Shown here: positions 35,201 to 47,200 of the stretch, piece by piece
Layout of the letters: every line of letters starts with the position of its first letter
Position numbering within the stretch: position 1 is the first letter of the stretch
Assembly (NCBI RefSeq): GCF_003073045.1
Contig: NC_037590.1
Location: 39,238,751-39,302,750, forward strand
DNA: 64,000 nt
Reading direction: 5' to 3'
From: Pomacea canaliculata
Lineage: Eukaryota > Mollusca > Gastropoda > Architaenioglossa > Ampullariidae
Notes under the pieces: model-generated
Databases searched by the model: none
Seen by the model: the letters and a program-made list of their open reading frames with translations, nothing else
What the model was told of the DNA's origin: nothing
Position numbers and translations under genes: made by a program

Positions 35201-38200
35201 CAGACTCCCTTTAGTCGCATTAGTATTAATTTAGTCGTGAAATGAGAGAGGTTGATTACCTAAGCAGTTCTACGACCGAGCGATAACTACTCCTGGTATT
35301 GCAACGATTAATTAAGCGCGTGCAATAAACCAACCAATCAACCAGATGTAGGGTAGGGAGGACCCCGAGGTCCGGCAAGGTGGCACCATGGGCTGAGGAT
35401 GAAGCGGGAAGCGGTGTTCAGTGACGATGGCAGGGTACCTACAGCACCGGTGCCTGCATGTAGGGGACTGGGGATTTACTGGTGCCAGAGTGTGGGGAAT
35501 GGGGGATGCTCGCTAGTCATACAAGAGAATGAGAAGCTGATTCCCGTGGACAGACGTCAGCAGCGTGTCTAAGTTTCAACATCCCTCCGCAGGGTGGCGC
35601 TGTGAAATGTCGTCGAAAAGGCGCTTATGGGGAAATGATTTCCGTGATGGTCGGTCTCAGCGCGTGGAAGAGAACAGATGTCGTTTCCCAAAGAACAATT
35701 TCCTATCCTTCTTGTCAGACAAAATCCACAAAGACACAAAACAAAACAAACATAAACCCTCGGCCATCAACAGGCACAGAGCTCTGCTCCTTTTGATCAC
35801 ACCGCCAGGTGAATTGTATGTGAAGTCTGCATTATTTACCAGTAATCACTATAATGGCAAAGTCGATGTGAAGAGCTCGATAAGTAGGTATTCGGGAATT
35901 CGGATACAAACTGCCGAGAAGTTGGTGTAATAAAACCCGAGATAAAGGTGTAATGGGATCATCACAGTGCACAGCGAACAAACTGTGAACATGGAGACAT
36001 CATCATAGTGCGGATTGAACATTTTGTGTAAGCGTTTCTCTGCGCCTCTAGGTGAACACTTTTTTTTTCTGCCAACTGTGTGTCACCAAACCAACCGCCC
36101 TAAAGAGGAATCCTCATCACTATGGGAGCATCCCGCAGTCCCCACCATCCACCACGGGACGGGAGTTGTGCCAAGCCCCACCCTCCTCAACACCCCTCTG
36201 AGGTGCAGGTAGTAGACAGCTCCTCCCCAGCGTGAAGTAGATCATAATAAGAAGCAGTTTCCATAATATGCTAGACACCTTTTGTCGTTTGACAAATTGT
36301 CTTGGCGTGGTTAACAAAAAGATGCTTTCGTTTCCTGTAAGTGCTCGCTGACAGCGCTCACGTGATCAGAAGACAAACCACCGTCTTAGTCTTGAACAAT
36401 AGGTGTATTGTACTTGTTATGCGCTGTGTCGACTCCCCTCCTTCCCCTCGTTAAAAAAAAAAAAAGAGCTACATGTCGTCAGCGGGCTTTGATCATGCAT
36501 CATGCATGTATCAAGAACCAGAAATGCAAGGCGAGCATAAACGTATCGCGCAACCTGCCCGTCTCTCTCACACTCGCACATGCACACACTTTAAGAAATA
36601 AAAAAATAATAGTCGTTAATGTATCAAGTGGCGTGTACACAACAAAAGGGCATTGATGTAACCGTTAAGGGTTCTTACTATTGTTAGAGGCTGGAATATA
36701 TCTAATGACGTCAACGGCTATTTTTAGTTTGATGGCCCATAATTGCTATAAGTATTCTGCCTTTTTCCTAATTTACACTTTTCGTGTCTGGTAGGCAAAG
36801 CAGATGGTTTTAGTAAATCAGTTGCAAGGAAAGATCGAAGAACGAGTATTCTTGAGACTACGAGGGTCACAGAGAGAGATAAATATGAAGACTTAAGCAA
36901 AAATCCAAGTTGGTCAAGATGGCCGGACATCTTAGAAGTCGATGGAGCCATGCAGTGCCATAGTCTTATTTGAGGATGAAGAGGCCTATGGCTGGGAAAG
37001 TTCTACGATTTTGCGTTCCCTGTGGTGATTTTGCTTAGTCGGTTAGATGAAGTTTTTTTTAACAGTCAGTAAAGGATAAATTTTAACGATAATATGAGGT
37101 GTTGGTGATGTTGATCTGCTTTCAACCCCCCGGTATGTTGTGGAGGGTTTGTGCGCGTGGGTGTATGATTCACAACAATTTTTGCCATTCAGTGTTAGAG
37201 TTTCAACAGTATCATTTTCTGTTTTATATTTAAGGGCAACAGGAACTAGCTGTGGGGGGTATTCCTTGGTGGTGGTTTTTTTTTATTTTTAGAAAGAGCA
37301 AAGCCTTCTTCCCATCCTTAAGAAGATTTTTATTAAAAGCAGTAATGTTAGTTTAAAAGAAAAGGGGTTAATTTAAGTTAATATTGGCACTAGCGATGAG
37401 ATACGGCTGCGTATTTCCAACCCATCCTTCATGACGAGGCAGGAGCGCTGGTTGTAGGTCAAGAGGCATTGGAGTGCAAGTTATGAAAGGTGTGTCAGGT
37501 CGATGTCAAGCCTTTTACAGCAGAAAGGTAAAAAAAGCAAAGACAGAAAAAAGTCTGATTGACTTTTCAGATGGCAACTTGTGTCTGTAGAGAAAGGGCG
37601 CCCGAGGGAGAGGACAAGCGCCCCACTAACGCCGCTGAATGTCGGACACTGGCCAATACGTGGGCCATTTGTTGTGTATCATCGCATCTTATTGTTGTGA
37701 GGCACTTCTCGCTGCCGCCTTTGTGTGCGCGCGCGTGTCTGTCTTGGCCTCTTGCGTAGTTCGGATTGCTGTATACGTCCCTGCATGTCAGAAAAAGTCG
37801 GTTGATGCACAGCCTCCCCGAAGTAGTGGACGCTGGCTGGGATGGAGTTGTCTGGTGCGGAGGGTGGGCAGCAAATGGTCGCCTCTTGTTGTGGCTGCCT
37901 CGCTAGTCCCCTGCCCCTGACCGCGTTTCCGCCAATGACTCATCGCTCGTTAAAGACTCAAGACCCACGCAAACCCTCGCACGGCCAGCGCGGCCGCGTC
38001 TTGCAGCACATCACGTGTGCTCCGGTGGTCGCCGTCGTCGTGGCCGCGGTTGACGACAGCAGAGGAAGCATCAGCCACCCCGAAAGACAGCAGCAGACCT
38101 ACTTTTCCTCCCTCCGGCAAATCATTCAGCTGCCTGGCGCAGCCATTATCGATAATTTATGCCGCAGTAACAAAGAGCCGGCCGGCCCTGCCTCTGGTGC

Positions 38201-41200
38201 GGGCTTGGCTCAAATCAGACGCGCGCACACACGCACGCACACACGCACAGTGCCAGACGAAAAGGGAAAGGGGAAAAGTGGGGGGGGGGGCTGGTCATGT
38301 GACAGGGCTGCTGATTAGCATGGGAGTGATGATGTCAGCCGCCATGAGACAAGCGACGGTAGCTGTACACAAAACATATCAACGTGTATACGCACAGGGA
38401 GACGTAACCAAGTCCAGCGCCTGGCGCGATCGCTGACGTCACCCACAACGGCTTTGGATGAAGAGGGCGCCTGCGAGACGGCGGCGGTGTGCCGTTTAAA
38501 GCAGTTGCAGCGGTGAGCGACAAAAAGGAATCTTGGGTGGCGGTTTCAAACGGATGGATTTTGTCAGGATGATGCACTGGAGGCAAGCGGACTGAGACGC
38601 ACGACCTCTCTGGGAGGGTGAGATATCGGCCAGACGGTGACATCCCTCGATGTGATGACTGATTCGGGAGGAGGAGATAAAAAGGTGTGCGATTCATCTA
38701 CGCTGTAGACCGCGGGCCCACAGGGGAGGTGCCAAAGTGCTGTGATCGTCCCTCCAACTACCTGCCGCCCCGCAGACCCTTACCTCTCCAGTCTCGTGCC
38801 ATCACCTCTCTAGTAAACAAAGATCGACAACAAAGCTTCCACCTTGTCTCCCCCTCCCCTCACCGGCACGGGCAAGACGTGTTAAGCGCCACCAGGAACA
38901 ACGCCAAAAGCTGACGGTGTCGCTGCATGGCCCGCGGTGTTGGAGTGTTTGTGAGTTTAAAAAAAAACAACAACAAACACACGTCAAGACGATGTAAACA
39001 CGAACTCTCTCCTACACCCTGTTTGAACCGCCAGCAATCCATCGCTTCATTGCGCCGCCACGTGTGTTGTTGTTTTCCTATAGCTTTCATCCGTGACGAC
39101 ACCGTGTCCTCCGGGCAAGTGACGTTCCCGCGACTGTTGCTGCTGTCGCCAGGAGTCAAGGCGAACACACGAACACCGCGTTGCCACCTGGCCCACCCCG
39201 GAAGAACGAGCGCCCGGGGCGCGCCATCCAGCCATCCAGCCACACAGTCACAGCGCGCGCGGTGCAGGGAGGGGGACCGGCCCTGCTTGTTTATTGTTCC
39301 GCTGGGGGAAGTAAACATCTAGTTGGAGGACCTGCCAAGCCCTTGGTTCGTCGCCAGCCGGCTCGTTCACTTTACGGCCCGCCAGGTGAAGGGAAGGGGG
39401 AGAGGCAGAAGGGTGGGGTGGGTGTCGAGAGCAAGGTGGAGCGCCCTCTCATTACTGGCGACGCAGTTATCGGCGTCAAGAGCGCGACGCCACACGTAAC
39501 ACCGGGGTTGGTAACCTGTCGACTTCGTCGTCTCTGGTGGCTTCTTCGTCACAGCCTGCCTGTGAGCCAGCGAGGCTTAGTCACTGTATGTGTTTTCCCG
39601 TCGCCAACCCAAGGCTTGTTTGTAGGACAGCCTCCCCTTGGTCTCTTGTTGACGGTCGTGAACGTTGAGGCGAGAAGAGTTCAAGCAGCGACGTGTTGTA
39701 GGCGCGGGAAGTCGTACAGCGTGTGCAACCTGTCGCCGTCTGATTGTTGACCTGTGGCGCGCGCGCGTGTGTGTGTTGTTAGATGCTCAACTCTGAACCT
39801 GGATACATCAGGAGCTAAAGATCACGTGGCTGACATCTGCGCCTTTCATCGTCGCCTCATCCTTGACTCCACTTTCGTTTTAAGATCAGAGAGGTGTTGA
39901 TGCGCGTTGTTCGCGTTTTCCCGACTTCCAGCCAGTGGTCAGTGAGGACACGCTTCTTACATGCCTTCACGAGAGACCATTCTGTGGCGAGGTGTGGAGA
40001 GAGCACATCAGACATCGTGTAACAACCACAGCTACTACTACAACAACTAGGCCAGCCAGACACACGCCGAGGGGCTGACATCGTGTCGGGACTACTACTT
40101 CTATTGTTACCACACCAACCGTATCCACGGCTTGGGAGAGACTCGGCCCCCACCACGATAACAAGGCCTTTGCCCTGATTACAGGAATCTCGGGGCTGGT
40201 TGTTTGTGGAGCCAGTGGATGCGAGTATCTGTCCGTCCTGCGAGGGCACGCCCTGGCGGTAACAAAGCTCCTCTCGTCCTTTTGTTGTGTCGCTTGCCAG
40301 AGCGGTGAGCCGCGGCACGCCTGGCGGTACTTGAGGCTGGAGAGGGGAGCAGTCAAGGGGGGTAGGTAGAGACACAGACCAGGTGTTCCTGTCTGTACAC
40401 CACACGTCACTGCTGTTCGTCTGCACCAATCCCTCCACGTGTTCGCGGGTGGACACACGAAGATTTCCTCATCTCGCGCGACAAAGGAGTTAAAAGTGTT
40501 CAGATATCGTTTTCAACAAGAACGAACAGGATTCTTACTTAGCTGTCGAGACTTTATAGAGATCTCGTATGTTGTGTTGAATTGTGCTATGTTCATCGAC
40601 TGGTAAGGTAGTTTTCCTCTTTTTTTGAGTGTGGTTGACTTGGAAGATATTAGAAGCAAGCGGGAATACCCCCTCCTCTGTTGGAGGTGAAAAGAGCGAC
40701 TGACCTTTTACCTGGCGTAGACATTTGTGTGTAGGGCGGGAAACCCCTTTTTGTATTTGCTTTGTGAGCGCGTGGTGTGTTGTTGGTGCGCGTACGCCTG
40801 TGGCAGACACGTGTAAGCTTGTTTATTGATCGAACAAGCACGTGCTTCCAACGCACTACGCAGGATTACCCCTCACCCTCCCGTCCTAGGACCAGCTGCA
40901 CTCTTTGTTATTGTTTACCCCTTCATCATCTACTCCATCTTTGTCCCGATAAGCTTGCAGTGGACGCCGTTGTTTGGCCCAGTTTCCTCCTGTCGCGACC
41001 AATAACAGGCAAGTTTGTTTTTAACCAGATTGTTTTGGGTTTTTTTTTCTGACCGACTTGCCTTTTGGGCGGACGGAGGTTGTATGCCAGCGGTTTATAA
41101 AATTGTCGGGTTTTGAGACTGGCTGAAGATAAGCTTTGTTTCGCGGGACTTGCAAGCTTACACAAGTATACAACGGTTGTATAAACGAAACTGCTCATCT

Positions 41201-44200
41201 GCTTCGCTTTTGTCTTGGAAGAGTACACGTCAGGCTCAGTGCGCCAGGTGTGGCCAGAAGTACAGAGAGAGAGAGGAAGCCTGTATTACATCACCTGGCA
41301 GTCAAGAGCAAACTCACAAGGGCACCCACCCCCGCGGTCGTGGGGAACAAAGGAGCAACAGGAAGCGGGCACTGTGTGGTCACACAGCACGGCTCATCAC
41401 AGTTCTGCTCCGTTGAGAGCACACGTCACCAGTACTGGGCAGCCAGGAAGACGATAAAGCCCTCGCCTAGCGCGAATCACAGCCAGTGCACTATGTGGGA
41501 CAGGTGAGAAGTGTCTGTGTGACAGGAGTGTGCCAAAGACGGATTTGCTTGCAGCTGTTTGCTGACAGTTCCGAAGTTCGTCTGTCGCGTGCTTGTTAAG
41601 CTGTGTATCTCCCCCCCCCCCCTGAAGCAACAGGAGCCTGCCCTCTTCGACACAAACCTGTTTGGGGGCAGGTGGGGGCTAGGGAAACCTTTCCGCTGAG
41701 TGACCGAGGGACGCCATTCAGCGAGCAGGTCTCGTCCGCGCGCGCGTGCTTTTGTCTGTGCTGAACGAACGCACGTGATTTGGCGCCCAGCACTTGTTCC
41801 CGGGAACGCTAATTTGAATAAGCACTGAGAGAGAGAGAGGAAAAGAGGGAGGGAGGCGAGAAACACGAGATGAATTTGGCAGTTGGCTGCGGTCGTGCCA
41901 TCAGTCGGACGTGAGAGGGCCAGACGACAGGATTGGGAGCGCGAGGTGCAATGTTTCTCGTGTGAGCGACGAGAGCGAGAAGACCATGGGCAAGTCGCAA
42001 GAGGAGGACATGGCGCGGCCTGTCAAAAGGCAGGTGGTAAGCGCCAGCGCAAACCTAGAGGTGGTCAGCGAGGAGAACTTTGCGCGCCGCCTGCAGGGCA
42101 TGAGCGCCTGCCTGAACTGCCAGAAGGAGCGCTCGGGGGGAGCGGGAGGAGGAGGGGGAGGCGGTGGTGGGAGTGGAGGGTCCGCGCACGGACCCCGTCC
42201 AAGCCACAAGCTAGGGGGCCGCGGGGGCAAGCAAGGACGGCGCAAGCAGGCCAAATCCAACACCCCCATCGTCATCCATCTCAAAGACACCCTGCGCTCG
42301 GTCCTGCAGCAGCGCCAGCGCAGCTTTGACACCGACTCGGACGTGTCGGCACGCTCCACTGACGATGACGTCACGCAAGAGGTCTTCGGGGACGTCTCCA
42401 GCATCCCAGAATTCGTGCCGCAACAAGCGCCGCGTGTACCCCCGAGTCGTTCGCACCCTCACCACCAGCTGTCGCTGTCCCGTCAGCGGCGCGAGAAGTC
42501 CAAGAAGAACCTGACGGCGCTCATCTCCGTTATCGAGAAGGCGCACCGGAAGGACCCGTCTTCGAGTGGTCTGGTCGAGTCCAACTTGAGTCAGAACTCT
42601 ATCTGCTCCAAACTGTCGCACCTGCTGAACAATGCCGTGAGCCTGCACGACATAGGTCTAGGCTCGCAGCCGCATCCGCCGCAGCGCAACATCGGGGAGT
42701 GCGACAACGTGGATGTCATTTGCAATGATCTCTATGAGACCGAAAAAAAGAGCACAGCGGAGACGTTGGAGGACTCGGACTCCGTGTTGTCAGACAAGTC
42801 TTCCATCACCTCCAGCTCGGATGCATTGTCGGACTCCGACAGTCTGGTGGTGGAAGAGAGTGCGGGGGTGGAGTTCACACCCGAGGAGCTGCAGCGCCTT
42901 GCCGAGTACACCACGGGCTTCCCACTGTACCGCTACGACTGCGCCCCCTCCGAGTGCCCCGAGTGCCTGTCAGCGTGGTACACACACCAGATTTACCAGT
43001 ACGAAGGATGCTATCTAGATACGTTAGTTGCCCCTAGGGCCACGCGGCCGGACTCGACCTCATCGAAACACAGAAGCAAAAAACATTCTTCTAATAACAA
43101 CAACAACGAAAGAGACCCAGGCGGAGTGTTAGCGGAAGGTGCAGACTCCGAGGGTTGTGTTTTTGCCCCTGCGACAGCGGACGATGTCACCTCGGAGGAC
43201 AGGTCTTCCGAGGTTGAGCGTGGCAGCACTAACATCACCAACACTACCACCACAACGACCTGTCTCAGTCTAGCTTCATCGTCGTCCTCATTATTTTCGT
43301 CAAGCGGCAAGGAAAGCGGCTGGCCATACAGCAAAGGCGCGCGGCAACTGTGGGACATTGACGTGTCGCAGGCGGGGCGGCGCAACAGTCGCGAGCAACG
43401 AGGGGACAACCCTTTCGCTGACAGTGTGTACCTGGACCTGACGGGCACCGACGTGTCCATCTCCGTATACTATCACCACAGCCTGATGCAGGACGAGGTG
43501 GCCCGTGCCACTATGGCCACTTCAGCCGCCATGCTGTCGCCCGCCTTCTGCGCCGCTGCCGCTGCCGCCGCCGCAGCCGCGTCGTCATCCCTGTACTCCG
43601 CGTACTACTCCACCTTCGCGGGCTCCGCCATATACAGCCTGCCCATGCCGCTGACGCTTTTCAGCGAGGCTGCCTTGCCCAAGATCGCCATGGTGCCACC
43701 CCACGAGCTCAAGAAGTGTGAGTATATCTGGCCCACCCGGCTAAGTACCCCATGTACCCGACCTCTACCTATCACTCCCCCCCCCCCGCCTCACACCCAT
43801 CAGTGCGATATAGTTTTTAGGGGGTAGAATTTCTTGTAAACATCATCGACGTCCCCCCCCCCTCTCCCCACAAAAAAAGTTGTTCTACTTCTTGTGGTGC
43901 AGCCCTTGCCTAGACAAGCACCAGTGCACACCCGTTGACAGTCACGCACGAACGCGCACTCGGGAAGGTAGCGAAGTTAGGGGTGGGAGAGGAGGTGGAG
44001 TCACGTGACTCGTTTTAGGAGTGCAAAGTTTTAACCGCTCGTGCACTAATTTCTTTCAGCGAAGCCTGTTGCACTAACGGATGTATACAGATAGTTGTTG
44101 ACAGCTTTGTCATCCTCCCTCCCGCACTTTTACCCGCGGCTGTCGAAATCATGGATAAAGTTGCCGGCCCCTCCACGCACACACACCCTGCTTTCACCCC

Positions 44201-47200
44201 CTCCCTTGTGGGGCCGCGTTTGGACTGGGTGTTGGGTAATTTGACAACTCGACAGAGGATGGAAAGAGCACAGCCCGGGCTGGGTAAATTAATCTTTACC
44301 CGCGGCATTGACCAAATCTGACCTTTCAACTCAATTACCCAGTCATACGATTACCTGCCTTTTTGAGCGCTCTGTTGATGATGGTGGGAGGGAGGAATCG
44401 GCCATACCTTCCACCTGTTTCATTGCTGTCCCCAACACACACACCCTTCACCCACTCCCCCGTCTAAAACCCCGCGACAACATGTGGACAAAGGAGGGTT
44501 TTATCTGCGGTCTTGCCACGAGTCTAATACCCCGACTTTTGCCCCGCCGAGGTAGTCAATGATCATTGCTGGCTGCTTTCGATCGCGCGCTGTGACTGAA
44601 CGGGTCTAAACGGATTGCGCCTGTTGACAGACGGACCTAATCTACCCTCTAACGACAGAAACATACTCCTCTGCCCCCTCCTCCCTCCATCACCCGGGTC
44701 CGTGCAGGTGCGTTGTGCTGCATTTGTTTACATAAGCACGGAGGTGTTGGAGGCCTGCAGGTGGAGGTTGATGATAGCATGGCCGGAGCTGCTAATGTTA
44801 GTCCCGGGTGCGAGGCTTTGGTCATCGACTGTTATCGTCTTGCGATTCTCGAACCCCATTGTAGATCAGATCTATCGCGGGGAGAATTACTCTGTAATAA
44901 CCGTTGAATTAATCTGTAATACCCGTTGAATTACGCTGTAATACCCGTTAATACCCGGACAAGCGAACTCGTCGTCTGTAGCTTTATAGGGCAGTAAGGT
45001 TACCGCCAGCAGGTAATCGCTCTACGCGAAGTCAACAAACAAGCGACATGTCAACACTTGGTGTTGCTTGAGCTTGTTACAAATACTTGTGCTGTGTCTG
45101 TAACACCGACAGGACGGTGGGGTGGTAGTGAGGGTGGGGTGGTGGTGAGGGTGGGGTGGTAGTGAGGGTGGGGTGGCGGTGAGGGCGGGGTTTTTGATGA
45201 TGGAAGTGCACAGTCCAAGTGCAAGTACATTGTGTGTGCGTGCGTTATCGTGCACAAGGAACTGCGTTATTCAGATCGGCGCAACCTACACAAGAATGTG
45301 ACCTTGTGTGAGTACGAGTCCGGTGTGAAGAATTACAGTGCAACAAGAATTGTACACCATGATGTACATGGTCAGGACGGCCCTGTACATCAAAGCGCGC
45401 ACGCACGCTCAGACACAAACTGACGCACGTGCATACGCTGAGAGCCCATCTTTTACTGTTCTTGTAAACAAACATTGCATCAGGCTTGTGATAAGCGGGG
45501 GATAGATAATGCTATGGGTTTTTTTTTTATCCTTTTTGGAACAGAAACATTCCTAACGGTTAATTTGGTTGAATTTTTTGGGGGAGAGGATGGCGAATGT
45601 TTTCTACGGCAATTAATAGAATTGCTCTTAGACAACCGGCACCGAGGTGTCTGCTTGCCGTGTAATCAAGATGTCATTTGGATAATGCGGTCGTGGTGCC
45701 GTGGTTATTTATCTTGTCAATATTGTTGACTCCGTCAGGTCGACAACATTACCGACTGTGCCGTTGGAAGACGGATGCTGTGGTGGTGATAGACACGACA
45801 TCGTTACGGCTCTAGGTTTTGACAGTGTTTTTATGGCCTTGTTGATGTTCACTTGTTGCTGCATGCAGCCGCCACCACCAGCACTACGCGTCGTGTCAGT
45901 GGATGTGTGCGATGATGAATTGTGTTGCAGTGGGGAGGGATGGGGACCGTATTTTTTGGAGTGGGATGTAGTTGTCAGCAAGTCATCGGGCAACGCCTGT
46001 GGTGAAGTCGTGAGCAGGTCTGGCGAGGACATTTTTGATGAAATCGACTGGCGGGGAGATAATAGGGGGAGGGGGAACATTCTGTTGCCCGGGAGGAGAC
46101 CACCTCCATCTCCTAACGCCCTATACCCATCTCTTTGTGGATGGTGTGTGAGAAAAGAGAAAGAGAAGAATATTGAATCGCTCGTGTGTGAGAGAGAGAA
46201 AGAAGAAGAGGAAAAAACCAACATTGAATTGCATTCTTTCGTTGCGTGATCAGCTGCAGTTATGCCAGACAGGATGGAGGGAGGTCGAGAAGCAGTAGAG
46301 TAGGTCCCAGTTGCTGTTGTGCGGGTCAAGCAAGTGGTTGACACGGGTCATATAGCGAGACGTGGTGTATGTGTGTGTGTGGAGATCCCAGACACGCATT
46401 GGCTAGCAGAACTGGTGCTGCCACCTGGGCGAGCACACCTGGCTCGTGAGCACCGGACCGCTGCATGCCTGCCATCTCCTAGAACCCGCACCTTGATACC
46501 TGGCTGCTCTAGTCACCGTTCTGTCATTATAGAACTTCTGCTGTACAGTGCAGGTGTTGTCGCATGATAGGTTAGCTATGTATAGTAAACAGCTTCTACC
46601 CCTCTCTCCCACCCACCCCACCCCTTGCTCCACGCGTACACACCCCTTATCTCACTTACAAATATCGTCCACGAACACACGCCTTCTGTCCTATATATCT
46701 CCATTTCTCGGTGCACCTATTGTTTGGGGTGTGGGGAGTTGGGAATTAAAAGTGCCAGCTCATACGACTGTGTGAAAGTGGCAGATGGCGTATTTTAAAA
46801 GAAGATTACCTTTTGCGATCTTTGTCCCAGTGTTGTTTTTTTTTCCAGCGACGTGAGCGAACTGTAAAGTCGCAATTTGTAAGACAGCAGCGTGCGTCGA
46901 CCGCGCCCCACCTTTCCTGGTGGTGTCAGCAGCCCCACCAACCCACCCTTTCAACCCAGTTCATTTCTTTATTTTGTTGTAAGCCCAAGCAGCAAACAAT
47001 AACGGGTAAAACAGAACATTACAGCTTGCTGTGGTGACACAGACTATGACAAACGATCAAGACATTGCCATGATGAGAAACAGAAGTTGATCAACTTCGT
47101 CCTTGAAGAAGACGCCTGGAGGCTCTTGGTGTTTGAGCAACATGTAGGCTGGGCTCCACCCACACCTTGCCGTTCCCCAGATGTGAGGATGTAACCTGCT

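Larger units (their letters stand above)
37600..44600 (+). promoter_or_regulatory. CpG- and GC-rich block around the nested exon
   Basis: Base composition changes clearly here. CG dinucleotides and G+C are frequent compared with the AT-rich flanks, and long chance open frames appear on both strands. The block contains a perfect CRE palindrome (TGACGTCA, 38434-38441), many CACGTG/CACGTC-type sites and a TATA-like box at 41094. The centre is the open exon at 41986-43717. This is what an internal alternative promoter region, or the promoter of a nested gene, would look like. Edges are approximate. Confidence 0.45.

Noticed and set aside
39181..40458. Open frames of 163-199 codons on both strands
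   Set aside because: Located in CG-rich DNA where stop codons are rare. They overlap each other on opposite strands and show no domains.
41901..42404. 167-codon minus-strand open frame opposite the nested exon
   Set aside because: Antisense shadow of a GC-rich coding exon. The Pro run mirrors the Gly run and no independent start or splice signals were seen.
45701..46344. Overlapping 182- and 211-codon frames on opposite strands
   Set aside because: Low-complexity Ser/Pro or Cys/Gly composition, mutual overlap and no recognisable family.
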